Source: Candidatus Omnitrophota bacterium (GTDB lineage Bacteria > Omnitrophota > Gorgyraeia > Gygaellales > Profunditerraquicolaceae). From it: a stretch of 47,837 nt of DNA. Both the position numbers and the translations under genes were made by a program. Location: the NCBI GenBank assembly GCA_029561735.1, contig JAKQWZ010000004.1, positions 1 through 47,837 of the forward strand, read 5' to 3'. The stretch's first letter is position 1. Each line of letters starts with the position of its first letter. Under the pieces are notes generated by a model that had not been told where the DNA came from, did no database searches, and saw nothing but the letters and a program-made list of their open reading frames with translations. This document shows positions 22,201-30,201 of the stretch, in pieces.

Positions 22201-22785
22201 GTGAAGAGCCAAAATTCCAAAGTTCCCATATTTGTCATTTCAGGGCCTTCGGGCTCAGGCAAGACCACGCTTGCCGAAATTCTGATTACATCAAAAAAAC
22301 TGAAAAATAAACTGATTAGGTCTGTTTCCGTTACCACGCGGCCGAAAAGGCAGGAAGAAAAGCGGGGCAAGGATTATTTTTTTGTTTCCCAAGGCCGGTT
22401 CAAGCATCTGGTCCGGGTTAAAAAAATTCTTGAATGGACACGGTATTTAGGGTATTATTACGGAACGCCCAAAAGCCTTGTGGATAAGTATCTGGCCCGG
22501 AATTTGAGTCCGGTATTATGCCTGGATGTCAAGGGGGCGCTGCGGATTAAAAAAATCTATCCGTTAAATGCGGTGACGATTTTTATTTTGCCGCCGAAGG
22601 TGCAGGATTTACGCTTAAGGATTGAGAAAAGAAGCCGGTTAAAGCCCGGAGAAATCAGGAAGCGCCTGGAAATAGCCAGAAAAGAAATCTCCTTGCGCAA
22701 GCTCTATGATTACACAATAGTTAATCGGGATTTGAAGCAAGCTTCTAAATGCTTGCGGGACATCGTTTTAAAAGAGCTCAAGTAA
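22201..22785 (+). CDS. gmk: Guanylate kinase (GTG start)
   Basis: FVISGPSGSGKTTLAE, SVSVTTRPKRQEEKRGKDYFFVS. Confidence 0.93.
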   Translation: MKSQNSKVPIFVISGPSGSGKTTLAEILITSKKLKNKLIRSVSVTTRPKRQEEKRGKDYFFVSQGRFKHLVRVKKILEWTRYLGYYYGTPKSLVDKYLARNLSPVLCLDVKGALRIKKIYPLNAVTIFILPPKVQDLRLRIEKRSRLKPGEIRKRLEIARKEISLRKLYDYTIVNRDLKQASKCLRDIVLKELK

Positions 22786-22808
22786 AATTACAGACAGGAG
22801 GAGTGAGA

Positions 22809-23015
22809 ATGGCATATGTACCACTTGAGAAGCTGTTGGATAAAAGCGACAATTCCATTTATAAACTAGTCACGCTTGCTTCTAAGAGGGCCTTGGAAAT
22901 TGCTGAAGGAAAACCCAAGTTAGTACAGGCTGATACTTCAATTAAACCTTCCACTGTAGCTCTTTTTGAAATTGAGAAGGGCTTGGTAAAATCCGCAAGC
23001 AAGAAAAAAGAGTAA
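22809..23015 (+). CDS. rpoZ: DNA-directed RNA polymerase subunit omega
   Basis: MAYVPLEKLLDKSDNSIYKLVTLASKRALEIAEG; ATG at 22809 behind aggaggag; position after gmk. Confidence 0.88.
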   Translation: MAYVPLEKLLDKSDNSIYKLVTLASKRALEIAEGKPKLVQADTSIKPSTVALFEIEKGLVKSASKKKE

Positions 23016-23025
23016 ATTTAAGCCT

Positions 23026-23565
23026 ATGGCCAAAACGAAAAACATAATTTTGGGCGTAACTGCCAGCATTGCCATTTATAAGGCCTGCGATATTTTGCGT
23101 AGGCTCAAGAAAGACGGATTTTCTGTAACTGTGGTAATGACACCCGAAGCGCAAAATCTGATGAGTAGAGTTGTTTTCCAGTCTTTAAGCGCAAATAAAG
23201 TCTATTGCGGCATGTTTGAGCCGGCGGATAATTGGGGCATTGAGCATATTTCTCTGGCAGAAAAGGCGGATTTAGTATTGCTCGCTCCGGCAACCGCGAA
23301 CATTATAGGAAAAATCGCAGGCGGGATATGCGATGACCTTTTGAGTTGTATGGTTTGTGCCACAAAGGCCCCGGTTTTAGTCTGCCCGGCAATGAATGAA
23401 GGGATGTATAAAAATAAATTTGTGCAGGAAAATATAAAGAAGCTAAAAAATGCAGGATATAAATTTGTTGAGCCGCGCAAGGGAGAGCTTGCCTGCGGCC
23501 AGATAGGTATTGGCTGCTTAGCCGAAGTAGAAAATATCGTAAAAGAAGCCAAGAAGTTGATATAG
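23026..23565 (+). CDS. coaC: Phosphopantothenoylcysteine decarboxylase (flavoprotein domain only)
   Basis: NIILGVTASIAIYKACDILRRLKKDG, ICDDLLSCMVCATKAPVLVCPAMNEGMY; no CoaB domain follows. Confidence 0.88.
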   Translation: MAKTKNIILGVTASIAIYKACDILRRLKKDGFSVTVVMTPEAQNLMSRVVFQSLSANKVYCGMFEPADNWGIEHISLAEKADLVLLAPATANIIGKIAGGICDDLLSCMVCATKAPVLVCPAMNEGMYKNKFVQENIKKLKNAGYKFVEPRKGELACGQIGIGCLAEVENIVKEAKKLI

Positions 23566-23569
23566 ATTT

Positions 23570-23641
23570 GGCGCGGTAGCCAAGTGGTAAGGCAGTGGTC
23601 TGCAAAACCACTATTCAGCGGTTCAAATCCGCTCCGCGCCT
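23570..23641 (+). tRNA. tRNA-Cys (anticodon GCA)
   Basis: GGCGCGG/CCGCGCC acceptor, GTGGT-CTGCAAA-ACCAC anticodon arm, GGTTCAAAT T-loop. Confidence 0.95.
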
Positions 23642-23676
23642 CGACTTTCTTTTTGCGACAAGCAAAAAGAAAGTCG
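23642..23676 (+). repeat. Perfect 15-bp hairpin with GACAA loop
   Basis: CGACTTTCTTTTTGC GACAA GCAAAAAGAAAGTCG. Confidence 0.9.
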
Positions 23677-23766
23677 CACTCAAGCGAGCGTAATGCCGCG
23701 ACAAGCGGCATAGCGAGCGGAGTGCACAACACAAGCGACAAGCAAAAAGAAAATCGTACTCAATCG
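23655..23766 (+). repeat. Imperfect direct repeats of GCGACAAGCAAAAAGAAARTCGYACTCAAKCG plus a smaller GACAA-loop hairpin
   Basis: Copies at 23655-23686 and 23735-23766; TGCCGC-GACAA-GCGGCA between them. Confidence 0.85.
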
Positions 23767-23782
23767 TTAAGGAAATTTTTTA

Positions 23783-23865
23783 GGGCAAGTGGTGGAATGG
23801 CATACACGAAGGACTTAAAATCCTTTGGCCGCAAGGCCGTGAGGGTTCAACTCCCTCCTTGCCCA
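23783..23865 (+). tRNA. tRNA-Leu (anticodon UAA)
   Basis: GGGCAAG/CTTGCCC acceptor, AGGA-CTTAAAA-TCCT arm, long variable arm GGCCGCAAGGCC. Confidence 0.94.
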
Positions 23866-23875
23866 CGTAGATAAC

Positions 23876-23892
23876 GGGCTCATAGCTCAGTT
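23876..23892 (+). pseudogene. Truncated tRNA 5' fragment (acceptor plus D-arm start)
   Basis: GGGCTCATAGCTCAGTT matches a tRNA 5' end but is followed by palindromic ccgccgcaggcgg/gcgcctacggcgc and no anticodon or T arm. Confidence 0.55.
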
Positions 23893-23951
23893 TCCGCCGC
23901 AGGCGGACGCGCCTACGGCGCGGGTTAATTTATATTGACAAGATAAATATC

Positions 23952-24025
23952 GGGCAGCTAGCTCAGTTGGTTAGAGTACATCCTTGACATGGATGGGGTC
24001 ACAGGTTCAAGTCCTGTGCTGCCCA
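23952..24025 (+). tRNA. tRNA-Val (anticodon GAC)
   Basis: GGGCAGC/GCTGCCC acceptor, CATCC-TTGACAT-GGATG arm, GGTTCAAGT T-loop. Confidence 0.94.
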
Positions 24026-24059
24026 CTTTTTTGTACAACAAAGTAATACAAGGCGCGTT

Positions 24060-25778
24060 ATGGATATAAATATTTTAAGACATTCTTGTTCACATATCAT
24101 GGCTCAGGCGGTAAAAGAGCTTTGGCCGGAGGCTAAACTGGGCATCGGGCCTTCTATTGAAGACGGTTTTTATTATGATTTTGATAAAAAAGATCCGTTT
24201 ACCGACGGCGATTTAGCCAATATTGAGAAAAAGATGCAGGAGATAATTGCTAAGGATGAGCCTTTTATCAGGCAGGAAATGCCAAAAAAAGGCGCGCTGG
24301 AATTATTTAAAAAGCTGAAAGAAGATTATAAGCTTGACCTGATCAATAGCCTGCCCGATGAGACAGTATCAGTCTATAAAACCGGAAACAATTTTGTTGA
24401 TCTTTGCCGCGGCCCGCATATAAAATCAACAGGCGAAATAAAAGCCTTTAAGCTTTTATCAATTGCCGGAGCTTACTGGCACGGGATTGAAACCAACCCC
24501 ATGCTGCAGAGGATTTACGGCACTTGTTTTGAAACCCAAAAAGAGCTGGATACTTATTTGCAAAACATAGAAGAGGCAAAAAAGCGCGACCATAGAAAAA
24601 TCGGTTCAGCTTTAGGGTTCTTTGACATTTATCATGAAAGCGCAGGGGCAGGCGTTGTTTTTTATCATCCCAAGGGGGCGTTGCTGCGCACCTTGATTGA
24701 AGACTACGAAAAAAAAGAGCATTTAAAACGTGGGTATGATCTGGTGATTACTCCGCATTTTATGGATTCTAAGCTTTGGCAGACATCCGGCCACTTGGAA
24801 TACTATAAAGAAAATATGTTCTGTTTTAAGAATGACAATAAAGAATTTGTGATCAAGCCGATGAACTGCCCGGGGCATATTTTGATCTATAAATCCCATA
24901 CTCGCAGTTATCGGGACCTGCCGATCAGGTATTTTGAATTGGGCACGGTCTACAGAAATGAAAAAGCCGGGGTTTTGCACGGGTTATTGCGCGTGCGGGG
25001 GTTTACTCAGGATGATGCGCATATTTTTTGCCTGCCGGAACAATTAAAGGCCGAAATAAAGGCAGTGATAGATTTTGTTTTTGATACCATGAAAGTTTTT
25101 GGTTTTAATGATGTGAGCATAGAATTAAGCACCCGTCCGCAGAAGTTTATCGGCTCGGAAGAAGACTGGAAGTCAGCTACCAGCGCTTTAGAAGAGTCGT
25201 TAAAAGAAAAAGGCTTGAGCTACGAGGTGAATGAAGGGGACGGCGCATTTTACGGGCCGAAAATAGACATTAAGCTTAAAGACGCCTTGAACAGGAAGTG
25301 GCAGTGCGCAACGGTGCAGTGCGATTTTGCCCTTCCCAAGCGCTTTGATTTGGAGTATATTGATAGCGACGGAAAAGCCAAACAGCCGATCATGCTGCAT
25401 CGCGTGCTTTTAGGCAGCTTGGAGAGGTTTATCGGCGCGCTTTTAGAACATTATGCCGGGGCTTTGCCGTTATGGCTGTCGCCGGTGCAGGCGGTTGTGA
25501 TACCGCTCAAGGCTGATGTTGAACTTTATGCCAAAGAAGTTAAAGAAAAATTAGAAGAAGCAGGTATGCGGGCCAAGATTGACAGCCGCAATGAGACTTT
25601 GCAAAAGAGAATCAGAGAATGGGAAGTTGACAGGACTCCCTACATACTGGTTATCGGAGCCAGAGAGGCCAAAGAGCAGAAGGTTTCGGTAAGAAAAAGA
25701 AATGTTGGCGATCAGGGTGGAATGGCTCTAGCTGAATTTATTGAAAAAATTAAATCAGAAGCCGCCAATAGAGAATAA
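24060..25778 (+). CDS. thrS: Threonyl-tRNA synthetase lacking the N-terminal TGS domain
   Basis: HSCSHIMAQAVKELWPEAKLGIGP, MNCPGHILIYKS, FYGPKIDIKLKDAL, MLHRVLLGSLERFIGALLEHYAG. Confidence 0.96.
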   Translation: MDINILRHSCSHIMAQAVKELWPEAKLGIGPSIEDGFYYDFDKKDPFTDGDLANIEKKMQEIIAKDEPFIRQEMPKKGALELFKKLKEDYKLDLINSLPDETVSVYKTGNNFVDLCRGPHIKSTGEIKAFKLLSIAGAYWHGIETNPMLQRIYGTCFETQKELDTYLQNIEEAKKRDHRKIGSALGFFDIYHESAGAGVVFYHPKGALLRTLIEDYEKKEHLKRGYDLVITPHFMDSKLWQTSGHLEYYKENMFCFKNDNKEFVIKPMNCPGHILIYKSHTRSYRDLPIRYFELGTVYRNEKAGVLHGLLRVRGFTQDDAHIFCLPEQLKAEIKAVIDFVFDTMKVFGFNDVSIELSTRPQKFIGSEEDWKSATSALEESLKEKGLSYEVNEGDGAFYGPKIDIKLKDALNRKWQCATVQCDFALPKRFDLEYIDSDGKAKQPIMLHRVLLGSLERFIGALLEHYAGALPLWLSPVQAVVIPLKADVELYAKEVKEKLEEAGMRAKIDSRNETLQKRIREWEVDRTPYILVIGAREAKEQKVSVRKRNVGDQGGMALAEFIEKIKSEAANRE

Positions 25779-25799
25779 TTTAACAATAGGAGGTGCATC

Positions 25800-26306
25800 A
25801 TAAAAAAGTACGTTCGCATTAATGACAGAATCCGCGTACCAGAGGTAAGGGTGGTCGGCCCGGACGGTTCTCAAATGGGCGTGATGACAATTCATAAAGC
25901 GCTTGAGGCAGCTGCCCAGGCGGAATTGGATCTGGTTGAAGTAGCCGCATCAGCCAGCCCTCCGGTGTGCCGCATAATAGATTTTACCAAATTTAAATAT
26001 GACCAGGAAAAAAAAGAGCGCGAGGCTAAAAAGCATCAGAAGCAGGTTAAGATCAAAGAGATCCGCCTCAAGCCCAATATTGACCAGCATGATGTAGCGA
26101 CTAAAGTCAGGCATGCGCTGGAATTCTTAAAAAGAAAAGATAAAGTAAAAGTTACCATGTTTTTTCGCGGCAGGCAGATGGAGCATTTGGATATCGGCCG
26201 CAAGATCCTGGATAAATTTATTATTGATACCCAGAGTGATGGTAAAATAGAAAAGGAGCCGGGCCTGGAGGGCAGAATTATGTCCATGGTCCTGATTCCC
26301 AAATAA
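25800..26306 (+). CDS. infC: Translation initiation factor IF-3, apparent ATA (or ATC at 25797) start
   Basis: IF3 N-terminus KKYVRINDRIRVPEVRVVGPDGSQMG lies upstream of the track's GTG 25851; GGAGGT SD at 25789-25794; no in-frame NTG between the 25776 stop and 25851. Confidence 0.9.
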   Translation: MKKYVRINDRIRVPEVRVVGPDGSQMGVMTIHKALEAAAQAELDLVEVAASASPPVCRIIDFTKFKYDQEKKEREAKKHQKQVKIKEIRLKPNIDQHDVATKVRHALEFLKRKDKVKVTMFFRGRQMEHLDIGRKILDKFIIDTQSDGKIEKEPGLEGRIMSMVLIPK

Positions 26307-26320
26307 AAAACGAGGAAAAA

Positions 26321-26518
26321 ATGTTAAAAACACGTAAAGGCGTTGCAAAAAGGTTTAAATTTACAAAAAACAAAAAGCTTAAATATTACGGTGGCGATAA
26401 AGGCCATCTTTTGACCGGGAAAAGCCCAAAAAGGCTGAGAAAACTAAGACGCGGTAAAACAATCGGTAAACGCGGCCAGAGCGCTAAATATCTCAAGCAT
26501 CTCTTGCCTTACGGTTAA
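26321..26518 (+). CDS. rpmI: 50S ribosomal protein L35
   Basis: MLKTRKGVAKRFKFTKNKKLKY...HLLTGKSPKRLRKLRR. Confidence 0.95.
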   Translation: MLKTRKGVAKRFKFTKNKKLKYYGGDKGHLLTGKSPKRLRKLRRGKTIGKRGQSAKYLKHLLPYG

Positions 26519-26545
26519 GCCGAAATAAAATCAAGGAGTAAAACT

Positions 26546-26902
26546 ATGCCAAGAATTGCACACAGTGTTGCTAAACGCAAAAGACATAAAAAGATACTTA
26601 AGGCTGCCAAGGGTTTCTGGGGGGACCGCAGTAAACAATTCCAGCAGGCCCGCCGCGCCCTTATGCATGCGATGGTTTATGCCTATCGCGACAGAAAAAA
26701 TAGAAAAAGAGAGTTTCGCGCTCTCTGGATAGCGCGCATAAATGCCGCATGCAGAAAAGAAGGGCTGACCTACAGCAAATTCATGTCCGGACTTAAGAAA
26801 GCCAAAATTGAGATTGACAGGAAGATGCTGTCAAACCTGGCGATCAATGATGTTAAGGCTTTTGAAAAATTAGCAGAGCTGGTTAAAGGCAAAAAGTCTT
26901 AA
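26546..26902 (+). CDS. rplT: 50S ribosomal protein L20
   Basis: MPRIAHSVAKRKRHKKILKAAKGFWGDRSKQFQQARRALMHAMVYAYRDRKNRKREFRALWIARINAA. Confidence 0.97.
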   Translation: MPRIAHSVAKRKRHKKILKAAKGFWGDRSKQFQQARRALMHAMVYAYRDRKNRKREFRALWIARINAACRKEGLTYSKFMSGLKKAKIEIDRKMLSNLAINDVKAFEKLAELVKGKKS

Positions 26903-26935
26903 AAGTTCAGCTGTAATTATCCGCAAAAGTTCGAC

Positions 26936-27979
26936 ATGCAAGCAAATGATTTTGAAAGCATCCGGATTCAAGCTGAGTCTGAGGCTGTAACTATTTCTAC
27001 GCCTCAAGGCCTGGAAGAATTCCGTTTAAAATACCTGGGCAGAAAAGGTCTTTTAGCCCGGGCATCCGCAATAATTCCCACTCTTTCCCAGGAAGAGCGC
27101 GCAGAATTCGGCCGGAAGCTCAATATTTTGAAAAAAGCGCTTACAGTTTTAGTTGAAGAAAAAGCCAAAACCGTAGCCGCTAAAGACAGCGGCTCAAGCA
27201 TTAATCGCATAGACTTAGGCCTGCCCGGCATTGCGCAGGAATTAGGCAGGTTGCATCCTATTACTCAGGTCATCGACGAGATATGCGCGTTGTTTACGCG
27301 TATGGGTTTTATTGTAGTTGAAGGCCCGGAGATAGAGACTGAATATAATAACTTCACCGGGCTGAACATCCCTCTGGAACATCCTTCCCGCGATACGTTT
27401 GACACTTTTTACCTAAAACCTAAAACCGATAACCTAAAACCGGCAACAAAATATCTATTGCGCAGCCATACATCGCCGGTGCAGGTAAGGGCAATGAAGT
27501 CGCGCAAGCCTCCTTTGTCAATAGTGGTCCCGGGCAGGGTGTACCGCCCGGATGCCGTAGATGCCAGCCACTCGTTCATGTTTCATCAGGTGGAAGGTTT
27601 TTTGGTTGATAAAGGAATAAAGTTTTCCGACCTGAAAGGCATTTTGGAGGTTTTTGCCAAAGGCATATTCGGCGAAAATATCAAAATGCGTTTTAGGCCG
27701 CATTTTTTTCCTTTTACCGAGCCTTCGGCTGAGGTGGATATTTCATGTATTATATGCCAAGGCAAAGGCTGTTCTGTTTGCGGCAGAAAAGGCTGGCTGG
27801 AAGTATTAGGCTGCGGCATGATCCACCCCAATGTTTTTAAACACGTAGGAATTAATGCCAAAACTTACACCGGGTTTGCCTTTGGCATGGGCGTGGAGCG
27901 GATTGCCATGCTTAAATACGGGATAAACGATATCAGGTTATTCTTTGAGAATGATTTAAGGTTTTTAAAGCAGTTTTAA
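26936..27979 (+). CDS. pheS: Phenylalanyl-tRNA synthetase alpha subunit
   Basis: EFRLKYLGRKGLLA, EIETEYNNFTGLNIPLEHPSRDTFDTFYL, MFHQVEGFLVD, FGMGVERIAMLKYGINDIR. Confidence 0.97.
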   Translation: MQANDFESIRIQAESEAVTISTPQGLEEFRLKYLGRKGLLARASAIIPTLSQEERAEFGRKLNILKKALTVLVEEKAKTVAAKDSGSSINRIDLGLPGIAQELGRLHPITQVIDEICALFTRMGFIVVEGPEIETEYNNFTGLNIPLEHPSRDTFDTFYLKPKTDNLKPATKYLLRSHTSPVQVRAMKSRKPPLSIVVPGRVYRPDAVDASHSFMFHQVEGFLVDKGIKFSDLKGILEVFAKGIFGENIKMRFRPHFFPFTEPSAEVDISCIICQGKGCSVCGRKGWLEVLGCGMIHPNVFKHVGINAKTYTGFAFGMGVERIAMLKYGINDIRLFFENDLRFLKQF

Positions 27980-27983
27980 AACA

Positions 27984-30029
27984 ATGAAAGTTACTTTTAA
28001 TTGGTTAAAAGATTTTGTGGATATAAAACTATCGCCGCAGGCGTTAGCTGATAAGCTGACTATGGCCGGGATAGAGGTGTCGGCCATTGAAGAAAAGTAC
28101 GGCGATTATGTTTTTGAGATAGAAATTACTTCTAACCGTGCGGATTGGCTGAGCGTCATTGGCTTAGCAAGAGAAGTAGCGGCAATTACCGGCGCAAAAA
28201 TGAAAGAGCCAAAAGTCCCCAAGGCCACAAGCCCACGCGGAAAATCTTCGGGTAGCCTGTCGATTCAGATAGAAGACCCCAAAGATTGCCCTCTATATAC
28301 AGCAAAGATCATCCGCGGCGTAAAAGTCGAGGCTTCTCCGGATTGGATGAGGAAGCGGTTGGAGCTGGTGGGCGTGCGTAGCGTCAACAACATTGTTGAT
28401 ATAACCAATTATGTTTTGTTTGAAACCGGTGAGCCGTTGCATGCATTTGACTTGGATAAATTATCCGGCCCGCAAATCTATATGAGGCGTGCCAGGCCCG
28501 GCGAAAAAATCGCAGCTATAGACGAGAAAATATATAATCTAAACCCCGGAATTTTAGTTATTGCCGATAAGACAAAACCAATAGCCATTGCCGGGGTTAT
28601 GGGAGGCAAAGAAAGCGAAGTCAATTTCAATACTAAGAATATCCTGCTGGAGGCCGCGGTGTTTAATCCGGTGGTTATCCGGCGCAGCCGCCGGCAAATC
28701 GGCTTAAACAGCGAATCTTCTTACCGTTTTGAAAGAGGCGTGCCGCAGGAAGCAGCTATCAGCGCTTCTCATCGCGCCTGCGGGCTTATTTTGGATTTAT
28801 CCGCGGGGGAATTGACTTTAGCTAAACAGCAAGGAAAAATAACATCAAAATTCAGAAGTATTAATGTTAACAATGAGCAGGTAAATAAAATTTTAGGCGT
28901 GAATGTCAAACCGGCTTTAATAAAATCCGGCTTAAGCGCTTTGGGTTTTAAAGTTAAAGCTAAAACGAAAAATAGTTTTATTGTCACAGTGCCTGCATTT
29001 AGGCCGGATGTTGCTATTTGTGAAGATGTTGTTGAAGAGATATCCCGGGTATACGGATATGACAGGATTCCTGTTACCCTGCCGTCAATCAAGCCGCAGC
29101 TGACAGGGCATTCTTCCAGAGACCTGATAGCCTCGGTTAAAAACACGCTGGTATGTTTGGGCTTAAACGAAGTAGTAACCTATAGTATGGTAGATAAAGC
29201 CCTGCTGGCAGATTTTAATCTTAATCCGGATAACGAAACCGTAGAGATACTTAATCCATTAAGCCGCGATCAGGGGGTGTTAAGGCCGAGCCTGATCCCC
29301 AGCCTGGCGTCAAGAATAGCTTTTAATCTGAATCGTAAGCAGGAGTATATCAATATTTTTGAAACAGCGGATATTTATTGCTGGCAGGCAGGTAAAGATA
29401 TGCCTGTGGAGGCCCCTGCGTTGGGTTTGGCTTTTTGCGGCAGCCGCTCCCTGTTTTTTGAGCACGGTTCAACAAAAGACAGTGCCGGCTTTCTGCATGC
29501 CAAAGGTGTTATCAGCGCGCTTTTTGAAAAATTAAAATTTCCGCTTCCCAGATTTTCGGAAGCCCCGGATAATTCCTCGGTCATCAAAGTATTTATTAAA
29601 AATGAGGAAATCGGCAGGGTGGTGATTTTGCCGAAGCGGCTTTTAGAGCGTTTGGATATAAAAAACCGCCAGGTCTGTATAGCGGAAATCCGGTTAGATA
29701 AGGCTATGCCATTTACCGTAAACAAAAAGAGTTTTAAAGAACTGCCGGCGTATCCGGCGATAGCCCGCGATATCAGTGTTTTATTAAAGCAGGATGTTTC
29801 TCTGGATGAGGTTATCGCCGGAATTAAAACGCAAGCCGGCCCGGCCCTGGAATCAGTAAAAATAGTTGATTTTTATAAAGGAAAACAGATCCCGGGCGGT
29901 TTCATCGGTATTACTATTTCTTGCGTATATCGCAGCCTTGAGCGCACTCTGTTGGAGACGGAAGTCGCGCCTTTACATGAAAAAATAGTCGCTCTTTTAG
30001 AGGCAAAATTCGAAGCCAAATTAAGATAA
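27984..30029 (+). CDS. pheT: Phenylalanyl-tRNA synthetase beta subunit (short form without the tRNA-binding insert)
   Basis: MKVTFNWLKDFVDIKLSPQALADKLTMAGIEV, NSESSYRFERGV, C-terminal FDX-ACB-like region. Confidence 0.95.
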   Translation: MKVTFNWLKDFVDIKLSPQALADKLTMAGIEVSAIEEKYGDYVFEIEITSNRADWLSVIGLAREVAAITGAKMKEPKVPKATSPRGKSSGSLSIQIEDPKDCPLYTAKIIRGVKVEASPDWMRKRLELVGVRSVNNIVDITNYVLFETGEPLHAFDLDKLSGPQIYMRRARPGEKIAAIDEKIYNLNPGILVIADKTKPIAIAGVMGGKESEVNFNTKNILLEAAVFNPVVIRRSRRQIGLNSESSYRFERGVPQEAAISASHRACGLILDLSAGELTLAKQQGKITSKFRSINVNNEQVNKILGVNVKPALIKSGLSALGFKVKAKTKNSFIVTVPAFRPDVAICEDVVEEISRVYGYDRIPVTLPSIKPQLTGHSSRDLIASVKNTLVCLGLNEVVTYSMVDKALLADFNLNPDNETVEILNPLSRDQGVLRPSLIPSLASRIAFNLNRKQEYINIFETADIYCWQAGKDMPVEAPALGLAFCGSRSLFFEHGSTKDSAGFLHAKGVISALFEKLKFPLPRFSEAPDNSSVIKVFIKNEEIGRVVILPKRLLERLDIKNRQVCIAEIRLDKAMPFTVNKKSFKELPAYPAIARDISVLLKQDVSLDEVIAGIKTQAGPALESVKIVDFYKGKQIPGGFIGITISCVYRSLERTLLETEVAPLHEKIVALLEAKFEAKLR

Positions 30030-30032
30030 ATA

Positions 30033-30186
30033 ATTCCCTGCGGTGTTCGTTGAGTATTTGATAATTTTTGAACCAACAAAAATGCAATGGAAGCTTCAAC
30101 TTGAAACTGGCTTTGGCCTTTTTCAGCGGCTTCCACCTGTAACCTAATGGTTCAGCGAATCGTACTTGACGGCACATGCGGGGGCT
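30033..30186 (+). ncRNA. ssrS: 6S RNA candidate
   Basis: Long imperfect closing stem CCCTGCGGTGTTCGTTGAGTA / TACTTGACGGCACATGCGGGG, inner TGAACC/GGTTCA and TGGAAGC/GCTTCCA stems flanking bulges; sits just upstream of rarA. Confidence 0.8.
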
Positions 30187-30201
30187 TCTTCCCTCTTACA
30201 T

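Noticed and set aside
24026-24059. T-box leader upstream of thrS
   Set aside because: Only 34 nt between tRNA-Val and thrS; too short for a T-box.
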